Origin: UBA668 sp966112835
GTDB taxonomy: Bacteria > Actinomycetota > Acidimicrobiia > Acidimicrobiales > Ilumatobacteraceae
Assembly (NCBI GenBank): GCA_966112835.1
Contig: CBHWEI010000016.1
Span: 1-29,350 of the forward strand
Direction of reading: 5' to 3'
Length of the DNA: 29,350 bases
Shown: positions 7,617-14,147 of the stretch, one piece after another
Layout of the letters: every line of letters begins with the position of its first letter
Numbering within the stretch: the stretch's first letter is position 1
The notes under the pieces: generated by a model
Databases searched by the model: none
What the model was told of the DNA's origin: nothing
What the model saw: only the letters and a program-made list of their open reading frames with translations
Made by a program: the position numbers and the translations under genes

Positions 7617-7640
7617 GGACCCGAGCGTAGGTGCGTGCGG

Positions 7641-7973
7641 CTACTTCGGTCGTGTCGGAACGTGGTCGCTCGACGGCAACGCCGAGGCGTCGGGCAGCGT
7701 GGCGTCGCCGAGCTCGACCATGCGTTCGAACACGAACTCGTGCTTCAGGAACGACGTGTCGCGTTCGTGACCCGGCACGGGCGGGATGAGCGGCGACATC
7801 TGCAGCAGCCGCCACCCGTCCACCAGGGCGGCCAGCCCCGATGGGTACGGCGGGTCGCTGTCGAGCTGAGGCCCCGCTCCCGCGCTGCCGTCGAAGAACG
7901 ACCAGCCGAGCACGCGGCTGTCGAGGGACGGGCTGGCGAGCCACATCATCAGCACCTGCTGGCGGGCGCTCAC
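7641..7973 (-). CDS. Uncharacterised 110-aa protein following a PhyH dioxygenase
   Basis: A 110-residue protein starting at GTG 7973, which overlaps the stop of the dioxygenase gene as GTGA; a longer frame upstream would only read antisense-like sequence inside that gene. It begins with a short hydrophobic stretch (VLMMWLASPSLDSRVLGWSF) and contains GLAALVDGWRLLQMSPLIPP and SFLKHEFVFERMVELGD, which look like a small folded domain rather than random sequence. I do not recognise the family. The coupling suggests it functions with the dioxygenase. Confidence 0.7.
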   Translation of the reverse strand: MSARQQVLMMWLASPSLDSRVLGWSFFDGSAGAGPQLDSDPPYPSGLAALVDGWRLLQMSPLIPPVPGHERDTSFLKHEFVFERMVELGDATLPDASALPSSDHVPTRPK

Positions 7974-8893
7974 TGCTGCACCAGCGCGGCGCGTCGCTCG
8001 GTGCGGGTGAGGTACCAGTCCACGTCGAACGCCGGGTCGCCGGTGAGGTAGCGCCACAGCTTCGACCGCTGCACGGTCTCCAGCCGGTGCACCGACGGCT
8101 CGTACCACGGCTCGCTGTGGCGCAGCTCGGTGGCCACGGTGGTGGGGTCCATGCGGGCGAACATGTGGTCGTCGGCGCGGTTGCGGGGCTCGAGGTCGCT
8201 GGTGTCCCACAGCCGCACCTGCGGCACGGTGGGGTTCAGGCGCAGCTTGCCCATGATGCGGTCGCGGCTGCCGTGGTTCGGGGCGCCGGCGTGCCACAGG
8301 CCCTGGTGGAAGATCACCACGGTGCCGCCCTTGCCGGCGAAGTACTGCTCGCCGGCCAGGTGGTGGTAGCGGGCGACGTCGTCCATGTTCACCCGGCGCA
8401 GGTGGCTGCCGGGCACGAAGCGCGTGCCACCCCCGCGTGGAGCGACGTCGTGCGGGAACCAGAACAGCTGGATGTCGAACGCCGGGCCCTGGTCGATGAT
8501 GGCGTCGCAGTGCAGGCCCTGGGCGTGCAGATCGCCCGCGGGCTTGATGTGCACGAAGTGATGGTCGACCACCGGGTCGTTGCCCACGAGCGACTGGATG
8601 GCACCGGCGATGACGGGCAGGCGCACCATGCGCCCGAACGCCGACTCGGGCGCGTACGCCTGGTGCAGCACCGTGCCCGAGCGGGGGATGGGCGCCTCGT
8701 GCTCGTCGTCACCCATCGATGCAGCGGACGACGAGACGCCACGGAACTCGTCGAGCCATGAACGGAACAGGCCGGGCAGCTCCTCGAGCGCCTGCTCGTT
8801 GATCTCGGGGGGCACCACCTCGTCGAAGCGCAGGTACCCGCGGGCGACGAACGACGCCATCTGGTCCGTGGTCAGCAGCGGTGCGGTGTCCAT
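7970..8893 (-). CDS. Phytanoyl-CoA dioxygenase (PhyH)-family Fe(II)/2-oxoglutarate oxygenase
   Basis: A 307-residue non-haem iron oxygenase. The facial triad is visible as LHCDAI (His128 and Asp130) and LWHAGAPNH (His201), and Arg212 in SRDRIMGKLRLNP is placed to bind the 2-oxoglutarate carboxylate. The jelly-roll strand GGGTRFVPGSH is also typical. Family members hydroxylate acyl-CoAs, lipids or secondary metabolites; the substrate here is unknown. The start ATG 8893 is supported by AGGAG seven bases upstream (complement of 8901-8905). It is the first gene of the operon ending with the D-aminoacylase-type hydrolase. A perfect 12-bp palindrome lies about 50 bases upstream. Confidence 0.88.
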   Translation of the reverse strand: MDTAPLLTTDQMASFVARGYLRFDEVVPPEINEQALEELPGLFRSWLDEFRGVSSSAASMGDDEHEAPIPRSGTVLHQAYAPESAFGRMVRLPVIAGAIQSLVGNDPVVDHHFVHIKPAGDLHAQGLHCDAIIDQGPAFDIQLFWFPHDVAPRGGGTRFVPGSHLRRVNMDDVARYHHLAGEQYFAGKGGTVVIFHQGLWHAGAPNHGSRDRIMGKLRLNPTVPQVRLWDTSDLEPRNRADDHMFARMDPTTVATELRHSEPWYEPSVHRLETVQRSKLWRYLTGDPAFDVDWYLTRTERRAALVQQ

Positions 8894-8942
8894 GTGAGAT
8901 CTCCTGGGAATCGCCGCCAACTCTGTCACAGCCCCTTCGCCC

Positions 8943-8954
8943 GAACTTAAGTTC
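8943..8954. promoter_or_regulatory. Perfect 12-bp palindrome upstream of the PhyH operon
   Basis: GAACTTAAGTTC is fully self-complementary and unusually AT-rich for this window. It lies in the 82-bp gap between the end of the pilin-like gene and the PhyH start, 50 bases before the ATG, a suitable place for an operator near a promoter. No cognate regulator is adjacent, so its role is a guess. Confidence 0.4.
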
Positions 8955-8975
8955 TGCGTGACGGGCCGGTGCTGA

Positions 8976-10082
8976 TCACGACGCGTCGGTCACCTGGCAG
9001 GGCAGGATCATGCCCTTCGTCACCGGTGAACCACCGACGGCGCCGCCGGTCACCACGGTGGTCGCGCCCGCGGCCACGGAGCCGTTGTGCGACTCGTTCG
9101 ACGCCGTGAGGAACGCCTTGCCGTCGGACTCCTCGTCGTCCGCGCTCCACAGATCCAGGGTGTGGCCGCTGCGCGTGATGCGCACCTCCCAGCTGGACAG
9201 CGCAACGGCGTTGTCGTTGGTGATGCGCAGCTCGCCGTTGCCGCCATTGCCCCACGCGCTGGTGACCACGAAGGCGCAGCTCACCTTCGACGCGGTGACG
9301 GGGTTGGCGATGACCGTGCACGGCAGCGCCAGACCGACCGCGATGCCCGAGCCCGACACCGAGCCGCCGGTGGGGGTGGCGGTGGAGCGGCGCGGCACCG
9401 CACCGTTCCAGCTGAGGTTGGTGACGGTGACCGACGACGAGTCCGAACCGACGACCTTCGCGTTCCACAGTGTCAGGTTGTTGCCGCGGCGGTCGATGAG
9501 GACCGTCCAGGTGGCCAGTGCCTTGCTGCCGTTGTTGGTGATGGTGAGGTTGCCGTTGCCGCCCGAGCCCCACGCCGAGTCGACGACGAAGCTGCACGAC
9601 ACGCCCGTGGCCGGCGCGGCGGTCGTCGTGGTCGCGGGTGTGGTCGTGGTCGTCGGCGCGGCAGTGGTGGTCGCTGCCGCGGTGGTCGTGGTGACGCGGG
9701 TGGTCGTGGTGGGCGCCGATGTCGTGGCCGCGGCGGTCGTGGTGGCGACGCTGTCGACGCGCACCAGCGAGTACTCGCCGTTCGGGCCGATGACGATGTC
9801 GTGGATGGTCGACGCCTCTTCGATGTAGCGGATCCGGACCAGTTCGTCCTCGGTGGCGTAGTGGCCGTGGAGCACGCGGTAGCTCTCCTCCGCCCGGTCG
9901 AGCACCTTCGCATCGGTGGCGGCCGCGGCGTCGGCGGCATTGTCGGCGGTGTTGCGCACGCTCAGCACGACCACGGTGGCCAGGATGGCCAGCACGATCA
10001 CGGTGACGAGCACCTCGAGGATGGTGAAGCCGTGGTCGTCGTCGGGCGCGGGGGTTTCGGAGCGGTTCATCAGGTTCTGCAT
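8976..10082 (-). CDS. Type IV pilin-like protein with Thr-rich linker and two CBM2-like domains
   Basis: A 368-residue protein. Residues 1-18 are a short leader ending in Gly, and FTILEVLVTVIVLAI from residue 19 is a prepilin N-terminus with Glu at mature position 5, so prepilin peptidase should cleave after Gly18. Residues ~42-112 resemble a small pseudopilin-G head (SYRVLHGHYATEDELVR). A Thr/Ala/Pro linker follows at 113-160. Two tandem domains, ~163-260 and ~269-368, each start and end with a cysteine and show the CBM family 2 pattern SAWG-GGNG-L-ITN followed by a W-V core strand, LTLWNAKV (first copy) and WNG. Binding to cellulose, chitin or a related glycan is inferred. Start is ATG 10082 or 10070; neither has a strong ribosome-binding site. 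No pilus assembly genes are nearby. Confidence 0.8.
   Translation of the reverse strand: MQNLMNRSETPAPDDDHGFTILEVLVTVIVLAILATVVVLSVRNTADNAADAAAATDAKVLDRAEESYRVLHGHYATEDELVRIRYIEEASTIHDIVIGPNGEYSLVRVDSVATTTAAATTSAPTTTTRVTTTTAAATTTAAPTTTTTPATTTTAAPATGVSCSFVVDSAWGSGGNGNLTITNNGSKALATWTVLIDRRGNNLTLWNAKVVGSDSSSVTVTNLSWNGAVPRRSTATPTGGSVSGSGIAVGLALPCTVIANPVTASKVSCAFVVTSAWGNGGNGELRITNDNAVALSSWEVRITRSGHTLDLWSADDEESDGKAFLTASNESHNGSVAAGATTVVTGGAVGGSPVTKGMILPCQVTDAS
9613..9747 (-). repeat. Low-complexity Thr-codon tract (linker of the pilin-CBM2 protein)
   Basis: An imperfect run of ACC/ACG/ACT and GCx codons (seen on the plus strand as ggtcgtggtcgt-like sequence) encodes the ~50-residue Thr/Ala linker. 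It is a flexible, possibly O-glycosylated spacer and a likely site of length variation between strains. Confidence 0.7.
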
Positions 10083-10122
10083 CGGCCGTTCGGCGCCCCG
10101 GTTCAAGGGCCCGCGTCCGTCG

Positions 10123-10130
10123 AAGGAGGT
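10123..10130 (+). promoter_or_regulatory. Strong Shine-Dalgarno sequence fixing the hydroxylase start
   Basis: AAGGAGGT seven bases before ATG 10138 is the best ribosome-binding site in the window and decides the start of the hydroxylase within a longer open frame. Confidence 0.85.
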
Positions 10131-10137
10131 CCGCCGA

Positions 10138-11244
10138 ATGGCGGACGACACGCGCCCTCGTGCGGCAGATGCTGGCGGCATGTTGCTCGCACCCGACCCC
10201 GCCACCTTCCGCAGCGACGTGCCACCCGCGCCGCAGAACCTCACACCGCAGCCCGGCCGCCGCCGACTCGTGCAGCCACTCGCGATCCTCGCCGCGGTCG
10301 CGGCCGTGGCTGCGCTCGCGGTGGACATCACCCCGCTCCTCGCGTTGGTCGGGCTGTTCGTCATCGTCGTGCCGTTCGAGATGGCCTTCCCCCGCCACGG
10401 TCGCCGGCTACGGCGTCCCGAGGTGGGCACCGACATCGCCCACGCGCTGGTGGCGACACCGCTGGGCGTGGTGGGCACGGCCGTTGCCGCCGTCATGGGT
10501 GTGCTGTCACTGGCCTGGCTGCCCGGCCTGGCCCTGCGGCCACTGATCGCACTCGTCCCTACGGTGCCGCGTCTGGTCCTGGGAGTGATCCTGTTCGACG
10601 TGACCATCTACTGGGCGCATCGTTGGGCGCACGAGGTGCCGTTCCTGTGGCGGTTCCACTCGATCCACCACTCGACCCGCCGGCTCGACTGGGTGAGCGG
10701 GTTCCGCAACCACCCGTTCGACGGCATCTTCCTGGCGCCGGCGTTCGTGCTGCTCGCCGCCGCGGGCTTCTCGGTCCAGTTCACGGGCGCGTTGGCGGTG
10801 GTTCAGTTGCTCACCGGCCTGTTCGCCCACGCCAACGTCCGCTGGCGGTTGCGGCCGCTGCACCGACTGGTGATCACGCCCGAGTTCCACCACTGGCACC
10901 ACGCCGACGAGCCGGGCGCCATCAACAGCAACTACTCGGTGTTCTTGCCGGTGTGGGACACGATGTTCGGCACGTACTTCATGCCGGCCGATCGCCGCCC
11001 GCAGCGGTACGGCGTGGCCGAGCCCGTGCCGCACGGCATCGTGCTGCAGCTGCTCCATCCGTTCCGCGGTCTGCGCACCCCCCGCCAGATCCTGCGGCAC
11101 CCCTGGCGTGCCGTGCGCGACACGATGGCGGCGCTCCGCCGTGGCGTGCACCAGATGCGGGTGGCGGCGAAGCGTCCCTCGCACGGTCGGCCTCGAGCCA
11201 TTGCGGCCGCTTCCTACACTGACTCGGATGCAGGCATCCGCTGA
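10138..11244 (+). CDS. Membrane fatty-acid hydroxylase / sterol desaturase-family protein
   Basis: A 368-residue integral membrane di-iron enzyme. The histidine boxes are HRWAHE (161-166), HSIHH (174-178), RNHP (~190) and HHWHH (251-255), with two hydrophobic blocks before the first box and one between the last two. The start ATG 10138 follows AAGGAGGT (10123-10130) by seven bases, which excludes the longer upstream frame. Family members hydroxylate or desaturate fatty acids, sterols or carotenoids at the membrane; the substrate is not decidable here. It is divergent from the pilin-CBM2 gene with 55 bases between, and its last 17 bases overlap the histidine kinase gene. Confidence 0.88.
   Translation: MADDTRPRAADAGGMLLAPDPATFRSDVPPAPQNLTPQPGRRRLVQPLAILAAVAAVAALAVDITPLLALVGLFVIVVPFEMAFPRHGRRLRRPEVGTDIAHALVATPLGVVGTAVAAVMGVLSLAWLPGLALRPLIALVPTVPRLVLGVILFDVTIYWAHRWAHEVPFLWRFHSIHHSTRRLDWVSGFRNHPFDGIFLAPAFVLLAAAGFSVQFTGALAVVQLLTGLFAHANVRWRLRPLHRLVITPEFHHWHHADEPGAINSNYSVFLPVWDTMFGTYFMPADRRPQRYGVAEPVPHGIVLQLLHPFRGLRTPRQILRHPWRAVRDTMAALRRGVHQMRVAAKRPSHGRPRAIAAASYTDSDAGIR
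11215..11220 (+). promoter_or_regulatory. TANNNT -10 box of the histidine kinase gene, inside the hydroxylase gene
   Basis: TACACT is followed by seven bases and ATG 11228 with no Shine-Dalgarno sequence, the leaderless pattern. It lies inside the last codons of the hydroxylase gene, so the two-component operon may have its own promoter. Confidence 0.6.
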
Positions 11245-12403
11245 GCCGAGCCCCATGGCACGCCTCGGGCCGTGGCTCGATGCGGCGTTGATGGTGGGCA
11301 TCGTGGCGCTGGGCGTCGCCGGCATGGCCGCGGCGCGAACCGATGCCGACGTGCAGGCCGCGCCGCTCACCCCAGCCATGGCCGTCGTCGCGGTGCTGGC
11401 CACCGTGCCGCTGTGGTGGCGGCGACGATGGCCGCTCGGCATGCTCGCGGCCACGCTGGCGGCGATGGTGGTCGCCTCGGCCATCGACGATCGCGGTCTC
11501 TACGGATTGCAGATCGCCGCGCTCGGGGTGGTGCTGCTGTTCGCCATCGGCGCCTGGACGACACATCAGTGGTGGGCCGCCGCCGTGGTGGCTGCGCTGC
11601 TCGCCGCCGCCATCGCCGGTGCGCTGCACGACGGCACGGGCGTGGCCCAGTCGTTCGCATTCGCGTTCGCGCTCATCGCCCTTCCCGTGGTGCTCGGGTT
11701 CGCCACCCGCACCCGGCGGCAGTACGTGGCCGAGGTGGAGGCCCGGCTGGCTGCGGCCGAGCGTGATCGGGACGAGCGCGCCCGCGTCGCAGTGGCCGAG
11801 GAGCGGCAGCGGCTGGCCCGCGAACTGCACGACGTGGTCGCCCACCACGTGAGCCTCATCGGTGTGCAGGCCGGAGCGGCGCGCACTGCGCTCCGACGCT
11901 CACCCGAGCAGGCAGCGGCCGCGCTCGCCGAGATCGAATCGTCCAGTCGTTCGGCGGTGGGGGAGCTGCGGCAGTTGCTCGACGTGCTCGCGCCGGTCGA
12001 CGGTGTCAGCCCGCCCCAGCCGGGGCTGCACGCGCTGCCCGCACTGGTGGACCGCTGGCGAGCGGCCGGGGTGCAGGTGCAGGCCGAGCTCACCGGCGAT
12101 CCGCACGAGGTGGCGCCCACGGTGTCGCTGTGCTGCTACCGGTTGGTGGAAGAGGCGCTCACGAATGCGGCTCGCCACTCGCGGGCCGGCTCGGTGGCGG
12201 TGCGCGTCGTCATCGGTCCTGCCGTGGACGTCGAGGTGACCGATCCCGGCCCGGCACGGCCGGCGGTGGACGGGACCGGGAACAGGCGCGGCATCATCGG
12301 CATGCGCGAGCGCGTCGCGCTGTGCGGCGGGACGCTCGACGTCGGGGCCATGCCCGAAGGCGGCTTCCGCGTGCATGCGTCGGTTCCGGCGGTGCCGGCA
12401 TGA
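11228..12403 (+). CDS. NarL-type sensor histidine kinase
   Basis: A 391-residue membrane kinase. Residues ~15-160 hold about five hydrophobic segments with no obvious extracytoplasmic sensor domain, so it may sense a membrane-associated signal. A coiled stretch (EARLAAAERDRDERARVA) leads into the HisKA_3 dimerisation helix, with the phospho-acceptor His201 in RELHDVVAHHVSLIG. The ATPase domain shows the N box EEALTNAARHSR and the glycine-rich NRRGIIGMRERV. Start ATG 11228 is chosen because TACACT lies seven bases before it; ATG 11255 is an alternative. It is coupled by ATGA to the response regulator. Confidence 0.92.
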   Translation: MQASAEPSPMARLGPWLDAALMVGIVALGVAGMAAARTDADVQAAPLTPAMAVVAVLATVPLWWRRRWPLGMLAATLAAMVVASAIDDRGLYGLQIAALGVVLLFAIGAWTTHQWWAAAVVAALLAAAIAGALHDGTGVAQSFAFAFALIALPVVLGFATRTRRQYVAEVEARLAAAERDRDERARVAVAEERQRLARELHDVVAHHVSLIGVQAGAARTALRRSPEQAAAALAEIESSSRSAVGELRQLLDVLAPVDGVSPPQPGLHALPALVDRWRAAGVQVQAELTGDPHEVAPTVSLCCYRLVEEALTNAARHSRAGSVAVRVVIGPAVDVEVTDPGPARPAVDGTGNRRGIIGMRERVALCGGTLDVGAMPEGGFRVHASVPAVPA

Positions 12404-13083
12404 CCGAGCCGCTGCGAGTCGTGCTGTGCGACGACCACCCGGCCATGCGCGCCGCCGTCCGCATGATCCTGGAGGCGCACGACATCGCCGTGGTCGGTGA
12501 GGCCGGCGACGGCGACGAGGCGGTGCAGCGCGTGCTCGACCTGCGCCCCGACGTGGTGCTGATGGACGTGCGCATGCCCGGCCGCGACGGCATCTCGGCC
12601 ACCGGGCGCATCGTGCGCGACGCGCCCGCCTGCGCCGTGCTGGTGCTGACCACGTTCGACGACGACGACGTCCTGTTCGGCGCGCTCGGCGCCGGTGCGG
12701 CCGGCTTCGTGCTGAAGAACGCCGGCCCCGAGGAGATCGTCGACGCGGTGCGCCGTGTGGCGGCGGGCGACGCCGTGCTGGACCGTGCCGTGCACCGCCG
12801 CGTGTTCGCCCGCTTCGGCCCGGACGCCGGCCGGCCGGCGCGCGGACAGAGCGCGACGGACGCCTCGTTCGACCGTCTCACCGAACGAGAGCGTGACGTG
12901 CTGTGGCTGGTTGCCCAGGGGCTGACCAACCAGGAGGTCGCCGACCGGTTGGGTGTGGGCGAAGCGACCGCGAAGACGCATGTGTCGCGGCTGCTGGCCA
13001 AGCTGGGCGTGCGTGATCGCGTGCAGGCGGTGATCGTCGCCCATCAACTGGGGTTCGCATCCACCGATCGCGCGCTCGGCTGA
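12400..13083 (+). CDS. NarL/LuxR-family response regulator
   Basis: A 227-residue two-domain regulator. The receiver domain has the acidic pair DDH (residues 11-13), phospho-acceptor Asp56 in DVVLMDVRMPG, and Thr and Lys in LTTFD and FVLKNA. A linker of about 25 residues precedes a LuxR helix-turn-helix (LTERERDVLWLVAQGLTNQE, then VGEATAKTHVSRLLAKLG). Its ATG 12400 overlaps the kinase stop as ATGA, so the pair is a cognate two-component system. Targets are not known; the hydroxylase upstream is one candidate. The last 40 bases overlap the convergent WYL regulator gene. Confidence 0.93.
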   Translation: MTEPLRVVLCDDHPAMRAAVRMILEAHDIAVVGEAGDGDEAVQRVLDLRPDVVLMDVRMPGRDGISATGRIVRDAPACAVLVLTTFDDDDVLFGALGAGAAGFVLKNAGPEEIVDAVRRVAAGDAVLDRAVHRRVFARFGPDAGRPARGQSATDASFDRLTERERDVLWLVAQGLTNQEVADRLGVGEATAKTHVSRLLAKLGVRDRVQAVIVAHQLGFASTDRALG

Positions 13084-13643
13084 ACCGGCCGCCAGCCGAT
13101 GGGTGCGTAGAGGGCCGAGGTGCGGTGCACCCGCTCGGCGACGGCGTCGCGCAGCGCGGCGGGTGCAACCACGCGGATGTGTGGGCCGAGCGACATCACG
13201 TCGATCGCCGCCGACTCGATGGAGTCGATGCGGAAGGTCGCGTCCAACCACTGCGGGTCGGCGCCGGGGTCGGGTCGGCGCACCCGCATGGGCTGCAGCC
13301 GCCCGAGCACCACGGCCAGGCGCCTCCCCTCGGCCGTCACCTGCACCTCGGCCCGCACGGGCAATCCGGCCCGCTGCTCCTTGGGCTTCCAGGTGCCGGG
13401 GTCGGGCAGCGTGGGCGTGTACCCGTCGAGCATCTGGAAGCCGCCGCCCGGGCCCCGCACGGCGTACACCGGAACGCCTGCACCCGAGAGTGCCTCGATG
13501 TCGCGCAGCACGGTGCGCTCGCTCACCTCCAACTCGTCGGCCAACTGCGCGGCGGTGGCCCTGCCGCGGCGTTGGAGGATGAGCATCAGGGTGACCAGGC
13601 GTCCGGCACGCACGCGATCACTGTGCCAGTTTCCGGAATTCAT
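13044..13643 (-). CDS. YafY-type HTH/WYL transcriptional regulator (short form)
   Basis: A 199-residue regulator. The N-terminal HTH_11 winged helix is clear: RLVTLMLILQRRGRATAAQL, then VSERTVLRDIEALSGAGVPV and the GGGFQ wing. The remainder resembles the shortened WYL-type effector domain of YafY proteins (WLDATFRIDSIESAAIDV, then RTSALY), which in other WYL proteins binds nucleotides or other small ligands. It is somewhat shorter than the common ~230-residue form. It is divergent from the DUF6855-like gene, and a TGACA-N5-TGTCA repeat begins at its start codon. The 3' end overlaps the response regulator by 40 bases on the opposite strand. Confidence 0.85.
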   Translation of the reverse strand: MNSGNWHSDRVRAGRLVTLMLILQRRGRATAAQLADELEVSERTVLRDIEALSGAGVPVYAVRGPGGGFQMLDGYTPTLPDPGTWKPKEQRAGLPVRAEVQVTAEGRRLAVVLGRLQPMRVRRPDPGADPQWLDATFRIDSIESAAIDVMSLGPHIRVVAPAALRDAVAERVHRTSALYAPIGWRPVQPSARSVDANPS

Positions 13644-13657
13644 GACAAGAGATGTCA
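13643..13657. promoter_or_regulatory. Inverted repeat TGACA-N5-TGTCA, probable YafY operator
   Basis: A perfect 5-bp inverted repeat with spacer agaga sits between the divergent YafY and DUF6855-like genes. It touches the YafY start codon and lies just upstream of a possible -10 (TACGGT, 13670-13675) for the other gene. The position fits a shared operator; binding is inferred. Confidence 0.55.
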
Positions 13658-13705
13658 GTCTTTGGCGTCTACGGTGCGGGCACCCGAGAGAAGGACGTGT
13701 GCATC

Positions 13706-14119
13706 ATGAGCAGTGCCGAAGGAAGTGGCGTCCCCGGCGATCCGTGGCTGCTCACCACGCCGCCGGGCACCTCGCAGTTCGAGGCGTACCGCGACACCGA
13801 GGCATCGCCGCCCGTGTTGGTGGTGCAGGTCGGTTCGACGCAGCTGAAGTACGACCTGCGGTGCATCGACGACCTGCACGCGATGCTCGTGGCGCACGGC
13901 GACTGGATGCCGCTCGGCAACGCCGACGAGCAGAAGCCGGCGGCCGAAGGCACCGTCGAGGCGTGGGGCCGCTCTCCCGACAACCCGGTGGGCGGCTGGT
14001 ACGGGCTGAAGAAGGGTCTGCGTGGCCGCTTCGGCAGCTACGTGCCGCCGGTGATGGAAGTGCTCGGCCTGGCCGACGTGGAGCACAACGCGCGCAACAA
14101 CCGCATGCGCGCGTTGTGA
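13706..14119 (+). CDS. Small conserved protein of unknown function, DUF6855-like
   Basis: A 137-residue cytoplasmic protein. The segments DPWLLTTPPGTSQFEAYRD, DDLHAMLVAHGDWMPLG, ADEQKPAAEGTVEAWGR and NPVGGWYGLKKGLRGRFG look strongly conserved and agree with my memory of the DUF6855 family; the label is from memory, while the sense of a conserved family is firmer. Start ATG 13706 is preceded by GAGAAGGA about ten bases upstream. The function is unknown. It is divergent from the YafY/WYL regulator, which probably controls it. A GC-rich hairpin follows its stop. Confidence 0.8.
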   Translation: MSSAEGSGVPGDPWLLTTPPGTSQFEAYRDTEASPPVLVVQVGSTQLKYDLRCIDDLHAMLVAHGDWMPLGNADEQKPAAEGTVEAWGRSPDNPVGGWYGLKKGLRGRFGSYVPPVMEVLGLADVEHNARNNRMRAL

Positions 14120-14129
14120 CCGCGGCTCG

Positions 14130-14147
14130 GCTCGGCGCTAGCCGAGC
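14130..14147. terminator. Candidate bidirectional hairpin between convergent genes
   Basis: GCTCGGC-gcta-GCCGAGC is a perfect 7-bp stem with a four-base loop, between the DUF6855-like gene (+, ends 14119) and the amidohydrolase (-, ends 14138). The TAG stop of the minus-strand gene (14138-14140) lies in the loop. There is no U-tract, so intrinsic termination is plausible but unproven. Confidence 0.4.

Noticed and set aside
9613..9747. Possible CRISPR-like or tandem-repeat array
   Set aside because: The repetition is irregular, follows codon triplets for Thr and Ala, and lies in frame within the pilin-CBM2 gene; it is a protein linker.
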